This document shows positions 46,401 to 61,400 of a stretch of DNA of 64,000 nucleotides, in pieces. The stretch covers positions 18,775,716 to 18,839,715 of the forward strand of contig VZDJ01000116.1 of the NCBI GenBank assembly GCA_008694505.1, read 5' to 3'. Origin of the DNA: Cyanoderma ruficeps. Lineage: Eukaryota > Chordata > Aves > Passeriformes > Timaliidae. The position numbers and the translations under genes were made by a program. How positions within the stretch are numbered: position 1 is the stretch's first letter; every line of letters starts with the position of its first letter. Under the pieces are notes generated by a model. It searched no databases, had not been told where the DNA came from, and was given only the letters and a program-made list of their open reading frames with translations.

Positions 46401-49400
46401 GTGACATACTGCTGAATCTCCTGAGATGAACCTCCACTTGGGCCAGGAGGACCAGGTGGCCCAGGAGGTCCTGGGGGTCCCTGAATTTGTCTGGATCCAC
46501 CTACAGAAAGCATTGTAAGGAGAAGGAGTGTTTTTGGCACAGCTGCATTAGACCAAATGATAGTAAAGTGTACTTGCATTCAGCCCTTCCCACAAGCCTG
46601 GAAAGAACTTTGGAAATTGAATATGGAGGGGCTCCTCCTGCATCTTTAAACACAGTCTGAGCATGGGCTATTTGGCAGTATAATGTCTTCAATTAATTCA
46701 GCATCTTACAATTCTGAGTCCAGAGACATTCCTGGCTTTGTACAAGCAGACCTGGTGGGTTTGTGCACTAGAGTGCAGAATATAGATGGAGATCATAGAG
46801 CTCAAGCTCATAAGTCTAACAGCACTGCCCTGCTGCTCCCAACCCCAGTCAGTCCGGGCAGCACCAGTTCAAGAACCTGTCCACACAGAGGCAAAACTCT
46901 AGCTTAAAGGATTCCCAGTAAACTGGAAAAAGAAAACTGCCAATTGTTAAATTTTCTGATTTAAGGCAAGCCATGCAAAAAAGAGGTTTCGAACACAAAT
47001 CGCATCAGCATCAGGTTGGCAACCACACTGGTAAAAGTCAAAGGAGCTTTTTCAAAGCCTCCACCAGGATATCAGCATTACTTCTTAATATCAGAGCAAT
47101 GATGGTCTGGCCTCTTACCTCGAGATGCTCCTGGGATGCCAGGTGCACCTGGAACACCTGCATCACCTGGAAAAGAGTGAGGGAGACAAACACTTGTAAT
47201 GGTGTGACTGCATGTTGCACACTTGGTCATGTGAAACAGTTGAGCTACGTGTTGTCAGAGAAGCAACTACCCAGCCCTTGCAACGACTGTCTTGAAATAC
47301 CAGTTTGTTGGGAAAAAGCATAATAAAGAGGCCATGGCAGCTTTCCTGAGCCCTCTGCAACCTGGTCAAGTGCATTGTGCTCACAGCAATTCTATTGCTG
47401 TGGTCCTGTTTGCCTGAAAAGGCAGGGGTGAGCACAGCTCTAGTTCCCAATGGAACAAGTTGTTCCATCCTTTAGTCTCAACCATGCTTGAATGTGTGAG
47501 GCCACCCCCAAAAAAAGAAAGAAGATTTTTAACTTCACCTTTTGGTCCAGGTGGGCCAGGTGGGCCTGGGGGTCCCTGTATGGTGACTCTTTCACCTGCC
47601 AGTTGCACAAAGAGAGTCAGAGATTCACAGGAATAAAGTATGTGGACAAAATCCTGGCTCCATTAAAATTAAGTTAGAGTGAATAGAGCAGGATTTTGGC
47701 CCAATTTCAGCCCAGGGACAATGAATTCAAAGGAGGAAAGAGGGCACAGACTAACCGTGGGAGGAGAAAGCTGAAAGGCCAGGATCACCCGGTTCTCCTG
47801 CACGAGACACAGAAATGAAGGAGCAGTCATACACCCAGGCAAGCTACCCTGAACCCCACTAAGATCTCCTTACCTGTGAATCCCCGTGGACCTCGTTCAC
47901 CTGTGAACAGGGGAGCAGAGGAACAGTGTCAGGATTTGCTTTATTCTCATCAGCAACATCCCAGCCCACACTGTAGCATATAATCTTGGCCTTCAGTTTG
48001 TAGGGGAGAAATGGGTAAAGGGAGCAGGTCCACCTTTTCCTCCCAGCTGAGAGCCGAGCTACACTTCACAGGGTCACCTCCTTGCTGACACAGTGCATTT
48101 TGCAAAAAGGCTGCCCCTTCAATGGCAAATCTGAAGTTCTGAATGCTCTTGAGTAAAATGGGCTTGTGAAGTTGGGATCTGAATACAGCGACTGCTCTGA
48201 CACCAGTACTGGAGGCTAATAAATTTCTTTGACAAAGACTGACTTATTTTACAGCAGACAGGAGTCCTACTTAGTGACAACTGTGCTAGCTTTCTTACAG
48301 ACAGAGAAAGGCAGGAAATTCTGCTCCTAAGCCCTTCCTTGTTTTCAGTCTAAGGTGCTGAGATCTCTCTAGCATTTTGGTGATGGCACGATATACCCAC
48401 CTTGGTCTCCCTTCGGGCCTGGTGGCCCTGGTGGACCTGGCGGGCCTGTGAAGAATGCTTCTGCAATTCAAACAAAGAGATTTCGTCATGACATCCAACA
48501 GAACATGAAACAAGGTTTCTCTGGCTCCACTTGCTCCCAGCCATATATGTGCTCTCTGGAACCCCAACAGGACATTCCCAGGACCAGATGACAAAATGAG
48601 TGGCAAGAACCTACCTGAGGTGGACATGGATGATCCTGATCTCCCTGGTGGGCCTGGAGGTCCTGGCAATCCTTCTCCTGGGCAAAAGAGACACAGAAAG
48701 GCTTCAGGAAGGATCAGCCTCAGCAAGGATCAGCCTCAGAAATGTAAGTAAATGAACATAAGAGCTGCTACATCTTCAGCCATGGCCTTAGCTTGATTAT
48801 TTCCCAGTGTAAGCTCTTAGCACTGTTTTCTTCACACATCTATCCCTGATAGTTACTTTTCACTATCATTTGCCAGCACAGCAGAAAAGGACAGAGAAAC
48901 TCCTTTCTTTGTGGTACTGGGTTCCTATCCCATCATACACCCAACCCAATCTCTGAGCAGAGAACAAGGAATGAGGTTCTGCTCCTGTCACATGTCCTCC
49001 CACATCTTCCCTGTTCTGGCTGAGAAAGGGAAACCTGTGTTACAGGATGGGGCATGGGGATATGTTCTTCATGATAAGAACCTCCCCATCTGTCTGCAGC
49101 TGAAAGTTAAGGCTGGGCAAATAAGAAGCAAATATGGAATTGATTGCAGTTACTTTCTTTGGCAAGTTGAAAACTTTGAGTGTCTTCCCAAGAAGTATGG
49201 CTTTCACTAACTAATACTCTGGCTAGAACCCTCTGCCAAAGCAAATGTTTTTTGTTGGGCAGCATTTTGCTGCAGTGAAATTGCATTGGTAGGAACCCAC
49301 CATGCAACATTCTGCTTCCACCCCTAGGCCTTGCAAAAACTTCTCAGTTTGATTTCAGAGGAACAAGCTCTTACCTGGGGGACCACGAGGTCCTGGGGGT

Positions 49401-52400
49401 CCCTGCACAGATTCACCTGATGACAAAAGAAACAGGGGTATTAGGGAACATTTCCTCAGCAAACTGCATGGCCCAGAAATGTGTCATGTTGTGTGAGCAT
49501 TCCTTGCTTAGGTGCTGAGCTCTGTATGTTACATACCTGGTGGTCCAGGGGGGCCTGGTGGTCCTGCTCGCCCTTGTAAATCTCCCAGCACTGTGCAAAA
49601 GAAAAACACAAACAAGGGGAAATTGTTGCTATGGAGCTGCGGTTGGTATGGAAACTGTCAATATATTGCTGCTAGAAGCTCCTACAATCAAAGGTGGACT
49701 AAGATGGGACCTGGGTGACCCAAGATGCAGCAGAGGAGGGAGAGGAGAGATGTGTTTAGCTAGGCCATGAAGCAAAATACAGCACTGAGCGGGATATTGG
49801 AAACAGGGAGGAGAGTAATGGTTATTGAGAGAATGGGCAAAGGACTCAAAGACTAAAGAAGGAGGGAAAGAACTTCAAGGAGAGGGAAGATTCTTTAAAA
49901 CAGGCAAGTTTTGGGTGGAGAACATAACACAGATGTTATTTAACAAGTAACTGCACTGTGTTATCTTGACTGTACTGTGCGATGTACCCTCACCTCCAAG
50001 CTGAGGAACAAACTCAAAGTTCAGTGATGCTGTGATCCAAGACTCCTGAATGAGGAACTGGACACTACTGAAGCATGGTCTGAATCTACACAGCCCCATT
50101 CAGATGGTGATCAGGCAAGAATCATTTATAATTTTATGCCCTCTCCTACCTTGCTGCAAACTTGCAGAGGTCCCAGATCCTGGGAATAACCAACTCTAAG
50201 TGTGTCACACATCTAGTGTTGCACAGAGCAAGCACTTTTCTTGGGATGTTGTTAAACCATTCTGTTCTCCACTTATTTTCATCTTAAAATTTTTACAAAA
50301 TGTTACATTTTTTTTTCTTAAAATTTATTTGCTCCCCTGTGAATTCATCCTTTAATTTGAAGAGAGATTATTTCTGTTGCTTAGACTAACATCCCTTTTC
50401 AAACTAGTTCTCATCTTACAGGTGTTCATATTGCACAGGGAATTGCCTGGTGTGAACTCAGTGGCTGAAAGTTCTCAGCTCTGTGAGTATCTCCTGTTAG
50501 TGGCTGCTCACCAGCCACCATTCCTCAGCTTCCCTCCCTGTGATGTGGGCCTGATGCCATCTGCTTCCTTTTGAAAGGATTTTGGGATGCACAGATGAGG
50601 AGGGCAGAAGAAGTAGCTGGCACTGCAGACACACCACCAAACACACACACACCCACCCACACACACCTGCCCCATGTCACATTGAGAAGAAAGAGTTAAG
50701 GGCATTGCCTGGTAGCTGTGAGCAGGCCTGGAGGCTCTGACACATCTCCAAGCAAAGGAGTGGAAAGGCAGGGCCACTTACTTTGAGATGCTAATGATGA
50801 GACTTCTGTTCTGATGGTTTCTATCACAGCTTCACCTGGGGATCCTTTCTCACCCCGTGGACCTTTTTCCAGGGGGGAAAAAAAAAGCAAGAGAAAAGGA
50901 GTTATGTAACTGAGAGAGGGTGACATTTTGTACCTCCTCTGACAAGAGGTTCAGACTTTTCTTATGAGAACTAGGAGCATGAACTCAGTCCCCAGATCTG
51001 AGGGACAGTTCATTCAAGTGTGGAAATTACTGCCCAGTTTGCTCTAACAGGATCACAGAAAACCAGCTAAGAAAGGTTCTTAGGGGTCAGCTCTGTTCAG
51101 GCCCTTCCAAAGAGATGTCTGCCCAACTGGCAGTGCTTTCACAGTGACATTAATCCCAATTTGGCTCTAGTTTGTTCTCCTGCTTTTCAAAATGGCAGGA
51201 GGTATCCAGCTGGGCTATATCCCCCATCACAGACAGGCAACTGCACTTGAGAAGTGCTTTAGAAATACCAGCCTTCAGGGAAAATAGCATAAGAAAAAAA
51301 AGACATTTGCAGCATCCACATTACACTGGCTGTTATCACCCTCTCACCACCCTCCTTCTTCCCCTGGGAAAACAAAAAATTATAAAAATTCTTTACAAGA
51401 TTAATTAAACCAAATAATGCAAGAAAATGAACTGAAAGGAAGAAATGTGCAAACAAAAGGGAGAGGGAATGTGCCAAAGGCTTAGAGAATTAGAAACAAA
51501 GGAAAACTAATGAATTCCTTTCTCTTAAGAAGCATAATCAAAGCTGAAGGAAAATGGTACCTTGCTGTCCAGGGAGACCAGCTGGTCCAACAGGACCTAG
51601 TTTCAAATAAAAAAACCACAAATTTCATTAGATTTTACTGGTTGTATTTTACAATAGCAGAAAAGAATCAATAGGACTTTTATAAGAACTAGGACTATCA
51701 AAAATGTATTTTTCTACACAACTAAATGGAATTGCTATGGGGTATGAATTCATCAATGCCCCATGTATTACTTGAATTTCCATCCCCTTGCAATTAAAAT
51801 GCTTGGTGCCTCTTGGACTGGGGAAATAAGCAGAATGCCACTGACCACAACAGAAAAGAAATGCAAAAGTCCTAACCCTCCTCTCGCATTCCATACTGTA
51901 AACTCATGCACAGCCAGTGTGTGTGTGTGAAATATTTACAGATGCTTGAGTGGGAGTTCTGCTGCCTTGAGCTCAAAGCTGAGACTGGAAAACAAGCATT
52001 TCCTAATTTCAGCAACAGTGCTGGGAAGGGGTTAGGCACAAGCCTGCCTTCCTGAGCAGCAAAAGAGCTTGATTCTAGTCCCTGGATTTGAGCTATCACT
52101 ACTTTGTATCCATCAGTACTCACCTGGAACACCTGGGGGACCAGTGGGGCCAGGTGGGCCTGGGGGACCTGGTGGGCCTGGCAGAGTAATAGTTGATGAA
52201 CCTTCTGTAAAAGAAACACATAGATTTGCATGCAGACACATTCACACATCCAGTGAACGTGTACAAATCTATGCTTAAGGAATCCCACATCTATGGCATA
52301 TATATTCTCCCAGCACAGGGAGCCCCAGCACAGGCCTGACACACAGTCAAGATGAACTGAAGAGGCACAAAAATCCCAGAGAAAAGCCTCCTAAATCAGA

Positions 52401-55400
52401 AGTGTGACCCCTTACGGCACTACATACCTGCACTTATGACTTTTCCTGGAGCTCCAGGTTCCCCTACGAAAACAAAGGTACAAAAGTTGAGCTTCTTTTT
52501 AGGGGGACGGGTAAGAGCTATAAGAAGCTCAGTAACATGGTACTATTAAGCATGTAGTTTCTGCTCTTTCTGCCCTTGATCTCTTGTCTGAGAAGTCACA
52601 GCATTCAAAGGTTAGGGGGGAAGCAAGAGAGCTGTGCTAACCCAGAAATGCCCTCTGATCAGCTTTCCAAGCACTACATCTACCAGCTTAGGCAACAGCC
52701 TGGATTTATCCGAGGCAGGCACACAGCTTCCACTGCAGTCACCAGGCATCTTACTCATGCTGAGGGCAGAATGGGGCTTCAAAGGTTTGCTCAGAGGACA
52801 GCTGTCATGCCAAATCCCTCACTGCCCTCCCTGTATGCTCAGGGAAGTTTTGGCCATCGCGCTTCTCAAATCTTCCCTTCCCACAGCCACTAGATGCCAC
52901 TGTTGAACCAGGGACTGGTCGGCGGAGGAGCTAATCCTTGCTAAAATGAAATCCTTGGAGAGAAAACGAGTATTAGGGAAGAAACAAAACTCACCTCTAG
53001 CCCCTGGTCGGCCTGGGTTGCCTGGAAGTCCTGATATGAGGTAGATAAACAATTTAAAATTAGTTAGTGCAAATATCGTTTGCTGTATGTTTTCCAGGTA
53101 CCCCAGCTTTATAGGGTTTGTAGAAGGAGCTCCCTACTCAAGACCCCAGCTTTCAGCCTTTATAAGCAGGTCCCTGAGGACTTTATAAGCAAGTGGAGGA
53201 ACTGACTGAGCTGGTAGTGTCCCTGGGCTTCTCTGGTCCCACTGCTTCCTGCATGATGACACTGTTTCATAGATTTACCTGTAGCTTCCTCTAGGTACTG
53301 CTACCTGTCCTGAGGCTCCTGGATGAATTCCCTGATGAACTGTCCCACCCCAACCACCTCTGCTTACAGATGCCACAGCCTCTGTTTCCATCGCCATTGC
53401 TACATCCTCTCTCTTCTGTTTCTGCTGCTGATTAGAAGGACTTTTCAGTGATGCACAGGGAACTGAAATGTTATGTTTTGGGGAAAGACAAAATTTCAAC
53501 ACTCAAAAGCCCTGCATTGCTCAAAAAATTACACATCCTGCATAAAACCTGTCTCAAAAGCCAAAGGAGATGCAGAAACCTTGAGACATCACTCTGGAAA
53601 CCCGGAGAACCACAGACAGAAAATTACAAGGGTTTTTTGAGCCCACATCAAAGCATGTCATTGATAAATTGGAATATAGTGGAAAAGCCTACCTGGCGGT
53701 CCTTGGGGTCCTGTAAGACCTGTCAGAAAAAGGCAAAAACTCTTAAGATGTCTAAAACATTTCACGTGGAAAAAGGATAGACAGGGAGAAAAAGATTACA
53801 TTTATGTGAAATCACAGCACACAATTCACAAGTGGTGGAAACTGGCCTAGCAACTGTACGTAGATCAGCTCACAGCAGCTGATGTTTGCACTGTGGGCAA
53901 TTTTGGGATCATAAAGGGTCTAGATTCTCTGTGTATTTTCATTTCATCACAACCTTAAGAATACAGAGATCCTCTGCCAGACTTAAATTCAAATTAAGAC
54001 TGGAAATTGACAAATAAATCTGTGTTCCTGACTGAGCAAGAAGCATTTTTGTTCTCTGTATGCTTTTACCTGGCTCTCCAGCATCTCCAGTGGGTCCTGG
54101 AGGGCCTCTGGCACCTGGCATTCCCATAAGACCTGGTTCACCTAGGGATATAATCACCATTAACAAGACAGAAGTCACTGACATGCAACCTACCAATCCA
54201 TTCAAGCTTGGCTGTCTTGCAACACTTTATTCCTACTGTGTTCTCACAGCCAAGTGGCCATCTCCAGCATCAGTGTCTGGGAGGGGAACATCAATGACAG
54301 AAAGGTTCTGTAGAGAGGTAACTCTGTCACAAGTTTACAGCCTGCTCCATTATATGTCTCAGTTCCATGTTTACAGGTTGACTCTACAGTTGAGACAGAA
54401 GATCCCAGAACATGAATCTGCTGCCATCTTTCTCCTACTCCTTTTACAAATCACTCTCCTGCCAAACCAGAAAGTACCTTCACTTCTACCTCAAAGGAAG
54501 CCCTTACCTTTTTCACCTGGCTGTCCATCACGACCAGCTTGTCCTGTCCAAAGAAAGAGATTGTCAGGGACTTCTAAAACAGTACCACGGTTTTTCCGTC
54601 TTCCTCCAAAGTGGAGCACAGCCCTAAAGCTAAGAGTGGGTTTTCATCACACTGCATCTGAAAGAAACCTTGGCTGCAGTTACTGAAGATCCAGGAAGCC
54701 CTCATTCAAAACTTAACTGTAGGACATTTTTTCTGAGTGGACAGACTAATCATAGCTGTCTAAAGGAAAGACCTAGGATCACAACAAGCATGATTCCACT
54801 CCCATGTTGTTTCCTTGTCTGTGCTCACAGAAACAAAATCTGGGTGGCAGTGACATTATCACACATGTAAATCCAGCTGCTTTCTGGTACCTACCTGCAG
54901 GTCCTTTAGCCCCTGGCTCTCCTGGAGGTCCAGGTATTCCTCTTGAGCCTTGCTCACCTGTAGCAAAATAGTATGAAAATGAAGCAAACAACTCTTGGAC
55001 AATTCTGTCAGCAATATTTGCTGCTTTGCAACCAAAAACCAGCATTGACAGGATGTTCAGGCCTCATGATTCACAACTATCTCCAGGCATTAGAAATGCT
55101 CAAGTGACATGAATACAGGACATGTGAGAGAAGATTCTCCTAAAGCTAAATACAAAAACCGTTACCAAAATTACTGGAATCAAGAATGGGATTCATTTGT
55201 TTATAATTTTGGTGCAAAAATAAAACTCCTACACCCAGTAACATCATTATAATGTTTCAGAAAGCTAATTGGGATTGGCTGGGATATACTTTTATTAGGT
55301 TGGCTGTTACTCCAGTATTTCAATCCACTGACCTGTCATTCCACGAGAGCCCTTCTCACCCTGATCACCTATGGTACAAAAAACGGAAGCATTCTGTGAG

Positions 55401-58400
55401 ATTGCTTCATTGTAAAATGTTTCCATCAGAGAAAATAAAGTCTGCTTTCTGACAAGGGCACAGAAGAAAAATCCAAAGATGGATAAGGGTAAAACCCATG
55501 GACAGTATCCATATCTAAAGGAATCTAAAGAAAATAACCACAAAAATTACTTAATTGGTCAACATACCTTTGGGTCCAGGGGGTCCACTGGCTCCTTTTT
55601 CACCTGAAGGACACATGGATGATTGAACAATAATAATAACAAATCATAAGGGAAAGGCATTTAATGCATCAAGAAAAATCATAAGGGAAATATAGACTCT
55701 GTGTTACCAGACAAACTCAAACTGGAAATTCTTTTCCTTTAACACAGCTCCACCAACCCAACTGTTTTTCCTGTCTTAGACTGCTCTATTGCCTCTATGT
55801 CTCCTGCATTTCTCAATATTTTCTAGCAATCACTGACTAAATTTTGTTTTGCCTTCCTTTTCTTCAGTCTTATGCTTTTCTTTGCCCATAGAATCAAAAT
55901 GTGGCACAGTCAGACCACGTCTGCTGCTCAGAGCAGTGCCAGAAAAAGCACCTCAGCTAGTGCTGCTTTAATTACCAGGGGGAAGAGAAAGTTACCTTTA
56001 GCACCTGGGAGTCCTGCTTCGCCTCTAAATCCTTGTAGGCCAGGAGGACCTGCAGAAAAATGAGATGGGGGTTTTCATCCATCCCACTTGCCACAATGCA
56101 TCACTGAAGCAGAAAAACTATGAGAAGATGCCACTGTTTATGTTCTCCCCAGTCTCCAGATGCCACAGCACAGGAATGCAGCACTCACCTGGAGGACCTT
56201 GTGGGCCTGGAGAACCCATCAGACCTGTAAGGAACATGGATTTTCTTTTAGTAACGCCATAATTAGTAAATGAACAAATTGCTTTCAGTTTGCCCAACAG
56301 CATCCACAACCCAACAGGTGTTTAGTGGATTGGGATTTCCCCAGCCACTAGAAGAATTTGCATTACTGGCATCCTCAAAACCAGGACAACACATTTAGAG
56401 AACTTAGTCCTTGAGACACTGAGGAAATGTTTTCCACTTTAGTAAAGTAAAGACACCCAGGCCATCCATCTTGGCTGAGATGATGGGATCTGTGCTTCTG
56501 ACCATTACTTCACTTTTCTGGTTACTGCAGAGCAACACACATGAAACAGGACAGCTGGAGTGCTCATTTACTCCTAACCTCTCTGCTAGGTGTTTTCTCT
56601 CCAGTTTCACATTTACCTTTTAGGCCAGCAGAACCTGGGGGTCCAGGTGGCCCTGGAGGACCTGGCTCACCAACAGCACCTGCAAAATAAGAGCAGAATA
56701 GACACAGTAGAATACAGCTGTGATCCCATTTTTCCATTATCCCATCTATTGTTATTCTTTTTCTGGCAAGTGTCATGAATAATCTGCTCATCAGTTCAGA
56801 ACACCCAAATAGATACCCATTGTCCAAGAAAAGAGTATGAGCTCACTGGGCTTTAGCAAGATGAATCCCCCAGCTTTGATGATCTGGATAACAGGGAAGA
56901 AGATAACCTTGATTGTAAAGTGATTTTGGTTCTGTCAGACTCAAACTTGACTGTAAGATCTGGGAAATCAAAGCAATCCTTGTTTACCCATTGTAAGTCT
57001 GGCAAAAAAAAATTCCTTTAGGCTATATTAATCTGTGCTGGGAAATGTCTAGATATGAAATCTGGATTTGAATAGTGAAATCAAAATTTATCACTGAGGT
57101 GTTTTATTAATCAGGACCAACCTCTTGCTTCTGTCCATTTCTGGTTTATCCAACAACAAGACACTTGGTTCCTACCTCTGTCTCCCTTTTCTCCAAATCC
57201 AGGTGGTCCCGGCTCCCCTCGAGGCCCTGGTAACCCTTCTCTACCTCTCTGTCCCATGGGACCTTCCATGCCAGGCTCACCTACAGGAAACAAATGCCTT
57301 GTAAAACCAGGTGTCTGTGGCAGGGAGGCCTCGGGCAAAAGGATCCATGGCTGGCTCCACTGGAGAAGGCAATGATCACACCAGGCAGGTGTCTGTATTC
57401 CCATGCCATGTGTCAGTCAGTTGTGAAAGACTCACAGCACTGACAGAGATGCTCACCCATGCTTCCCTTCTGTCCTTTTGGTCCTTCTGGTCCTGCATGC
57501 CCACTTGGACCAGGAATGCCTGAAAGAAAACACAGTAAGCATTCAGAGTTCTTGACTCCTGAAAGAAAACATAGTAAGCATTCAGAGTTCCTGACTATGT
57601 ACCATAAAAGAATAACATGCAACTTAGGGGAACCTCAAACCTGGAGAGATTAAGTCTATGGGGCAAAGAATATATTACTCATAAGGTGGGTACTTGATCT
57701 CGTTAGAAGAACACAATACATATAAAAGCACAAGAAAGCTGAACCAAGTATTTATGCAGCTGTCGGACTTTTTCAGTGGTAGACTGGAATCTTCACAACC
57801 CCAAATTCAGCATGTTCAACTAGGAGGAAGTCTGGCCAAAGCTTTGCTCAAGTCTCTGAGCTGTGTCTGTACCTCAGCACCAAGGTATTAATCAAGTGAC
57901 TTAGTCTGTGTTAAATATTGACTCTTTAGGCAACCACCTTGAGCTAAGTTCAAGGAATTTTGCAAGGAGGTGCAAAATTTGTTCTTGCCCACAGTAATGT
58001 AAGTAAATGTTCTCCCTCAAAGAGGAATTGAACTATAGCCCACCTGGGACACCAGGAAGTCCTCGGTCACCTGTAGACAGAAATGAAGAGACAGTCAGTG
58101 GGGAATAAGTCTTCTCTTTTAGTCACTTTGGCTAACCCTTACCCTCACAAAAAGAAGTTTATGTTCCTGGAATATTTACAAGTTCTAGTGTCTCCAGCAA
58201 TTGTCTCCCTTGTATTTATGCAGATAATTGAATAATTCACACCACGCAAAACCCTCTGGGCACTGAAGCGCTCTGTGATTAGAGCAGGTCGAGCCTGGCT
58301 TCAGGAATGACTTTCATCCAGGCAAGAGGAGCTTCTAGATTCAAAGCGAGATCTGTTATCTCTTCTACTACAAACTCTAACATTTTCTTTGACCAGAAAA

Positions 58401-61400
58401 CTAGAGAAAAACCCCAACCTTCACAACAATATCTGAACTAACAGATGACTAGCATCAGCTTCTCCAAATTCTGGAGTAACAAAAAACCATTTGCTATCCA
58501 GGCCCTACAACAGGCTGCCGGTCTACCTGAGAAAGCAGGTAACTCCAGACTCACCTTTGGGACCTTGTACTCCCATGTCACCTGAGAAATGTGGAAAAAA
58601 AAAGTCGAATCAAGAGACATCCTATGATTACTCATTCATTTTGTCTTCTAGTTGCTTTCCCACCTTTAATGAAATACAAAGGAGTTACAGCCAAACAGGA
58701 CATTTCACACCTGAACAGTACAGGATCAGAGCCAATCAGGCCTTTCACACTGCCACAATGCAAGATTGGGCCTCCTGTGCTGTTCTGTGTAGGATCAGGG
58801 GCTCTACAGTCTGCATGGCAAGCTGGCAGGAGCGGGACAGTGATTGTCCCCCTGCACTCAGCACTGGTGAGGCTGCACCTCAAGTGCTCTATCCAGCTCT
58901 GGCCCCTCATTACAAGAAGGTCTTGAGGTACTGGAGTGAGTCCAGAGAAAGACAACAGAGCTGGTGAAGGGTCTGGAACACAAGTCCTGTGAGGAGTGCC
59001 TGAGGGAGCTGGGGGTGTTTAGCTGGAACAGAGAAGACTAAAGGGGGACCTTTATTGCTCTCTACAACTGCCTGAAAGGACGGTAGTGAGCCAGGGGTGA
59101 GCTACTTCTCCCAAGTAACAAGTGGTAGGACAAGAAGAAATGGCCTCAAGCTGCACCAGGGAAGTTTAGATCGGATATTAGGAAAGATTTCTTCACCAGA
59201 AGGATTATGGCGAATTGGAACAGACTGCCCAGGGAAAGATGTTAAGTCATTGTCCCTGGAGGTATTGAAAAGACAGTAGATGTGGCCCTTAGGGAGCTGG
59301 TTTAGTGATGGACATGGCACTGTTACATTTATGGTTGGATTCCATAATGTTCAAAGTCTTTTCCAACCTAAACAATTCTGATTCTTTTTGTTCAAGTACA
59401 AGCCATCTTCATCTTTCTCACTGCTAATTGCCCCTTGAAGCAACAACCACCCCAAAATTGTGCATTGCCAGAGCCAAGGAACTCGACAGGGGAAGAGAAG
59501 GATGATATGGCTGTACCTTTCTCACCACGTTCTCCTCTCTCCCCTCGGAAGTAGCCTGTAACAGGAAGTGAAGGGGCTGTTAGAGTGCATTATACAGCAG
59601 AGTAGCTACTCATTTCAAGAACAACAATCCATCCATTTGGATCTGAGGCTATGGGCAGCACAGTATGGTTTTGTGAGTTTCCCCAGTAAATCTGTTTTCA
59701 TAAATACATGAAATTTTTGAAGATGGGAGAACATTGGCTCCACTGTTGTTAATCTCTTTCCATCATGTGTTAAACAGAAGTAAATCACCTTTTCCCTTAC
59801 CAAAGCAGCATGAGAAATAATGTATGAGTTCATTTTTTGACTCTGCTCACCTCGTTCTATTTCCTTATTCAGTCTGCTCTTCACCATCAACCAGACTGAC
59901 TCCTCATTTTCATATGGGAAGGTGAAGGAGGGTGCGTTACCGTGAAGAAAGTCTACTCTTGAAACATCCTTTTCTATTTTTGAATTCCCTTGGTTAATTG
60001 CCAGGAGGCCACCATTGATTTTTTCCAGGTCTTCCACACGAGCTTTCAGCTTTCTCACTTCTTCAGCTGGAAGGTTAAAGGAAAATAGTAGGGAACGTGC
60101 TGCCAGATATGCATGTCTGAAATATCTGGTGCTATTGCAGGAACATGGCAACACTGTGTCATGTAGCTATGGCCACTGAGTTTCGCAGAATTCTTTGTAT
60201 CTTTTTTTCCCCCCAGCAGCGATATTTGGAATTTAAATGACAACTTTGGAATCTGTCAGTCTCAGAGCAGTAGACCTCAGATCTAAGGAGCTTTCCTATC
60301 CTACTCACCCCAAGACTATAACTCCTCAATAAAAGTTGTATTCCTTATCCATTCTCTTTGTCCATTTGTAATATCTCAGTGACAAGTCACCATCAAGCTG
60401 AATGTTTTCCCCAGTTCTGTGGCTTGGTATTTCTGGTGCTTGGGCTTGTTCCCAGCTTAAACCCTCTGTCCTTCCATACCATTCAACATTATTTTCCTCA
60501 GTTATTTCTTACCCAGAGCAATGAGTCCAAAAAGCAATCCAAGGAGAAACAGCCAGGCTAGAAGCAAACCCAGGAGCCATTTCCACCAGGTACAGCATGA
60601 ACCACAGGGACACCAGGATGGTGCTGATCCAACTGCACCTCCTGCATCACCACTTCGTATTTCTGGAAGAGGGAAGGAGCAATCTCCAGTTAATGAAGAG
60701 TTCCTTGACTTCAGAATTAAGAATCTCCTACAATAAGGACATCAAGGTCTGATCCATTATATAAAGGGCTATGGAAAAAAATCTTTACCCCACTCTGTGC
60801 ACATGGTGAGTGTAATTCTAGGCTCTATGGAAGCTGGGAACAGTATTTCCAAAAGGAATTCAAACAGGGGACAAAAACACTCAGTGCATTTTAAAATAAC
60901 AGCTGGAAAACATGATCACATGGGGTAAATTCTTTGTACAGATCTAAGCCATAAATGACAGCAATAGCCAGCATGGTCTGTCTGAGCCCTCCCTTCCCCA
61001 TAAATCTGTCCCAGTAGCAGGTTGCAGCTGGACTGCCAGCCATCTGATTTTCTCTAGTCATAAGAAAATACCCCAACTGTCCACTCATCAACGATCAAAT
61101 CACTGGTACCAATTTCTCTAGTAGCCTCCAGAACATTCCCTCCCTCTGATTCATTGCTCAGAGATCACTCATGTCCCCCAAGAACAATTGCTTTTTTGTA
61201 TATTGTGCTTTGGTGCTTCTTCCAATGGAAGAAGTTGCATCACTTACCTGCATAAGTATCTTTGTCCCTTTTTGGCATGGATTTCAGCCCTCCTGTTTTA
61301 ACAATAGTAAAAGAGGTTTTACCACTCTTTCAGTGCATGACAAAATTTCGAGTGTGGGCTTGAAAGGGAAAGGTAGGAATGGAGGCAGAAGCAGAAAGTT

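Noticed and set aside
48704..48737. Short direct repeat AAGGATCAGCCTCAG
   Set aside because: A small two-copy slippage event in an intron with no effect on a splice site or frame.
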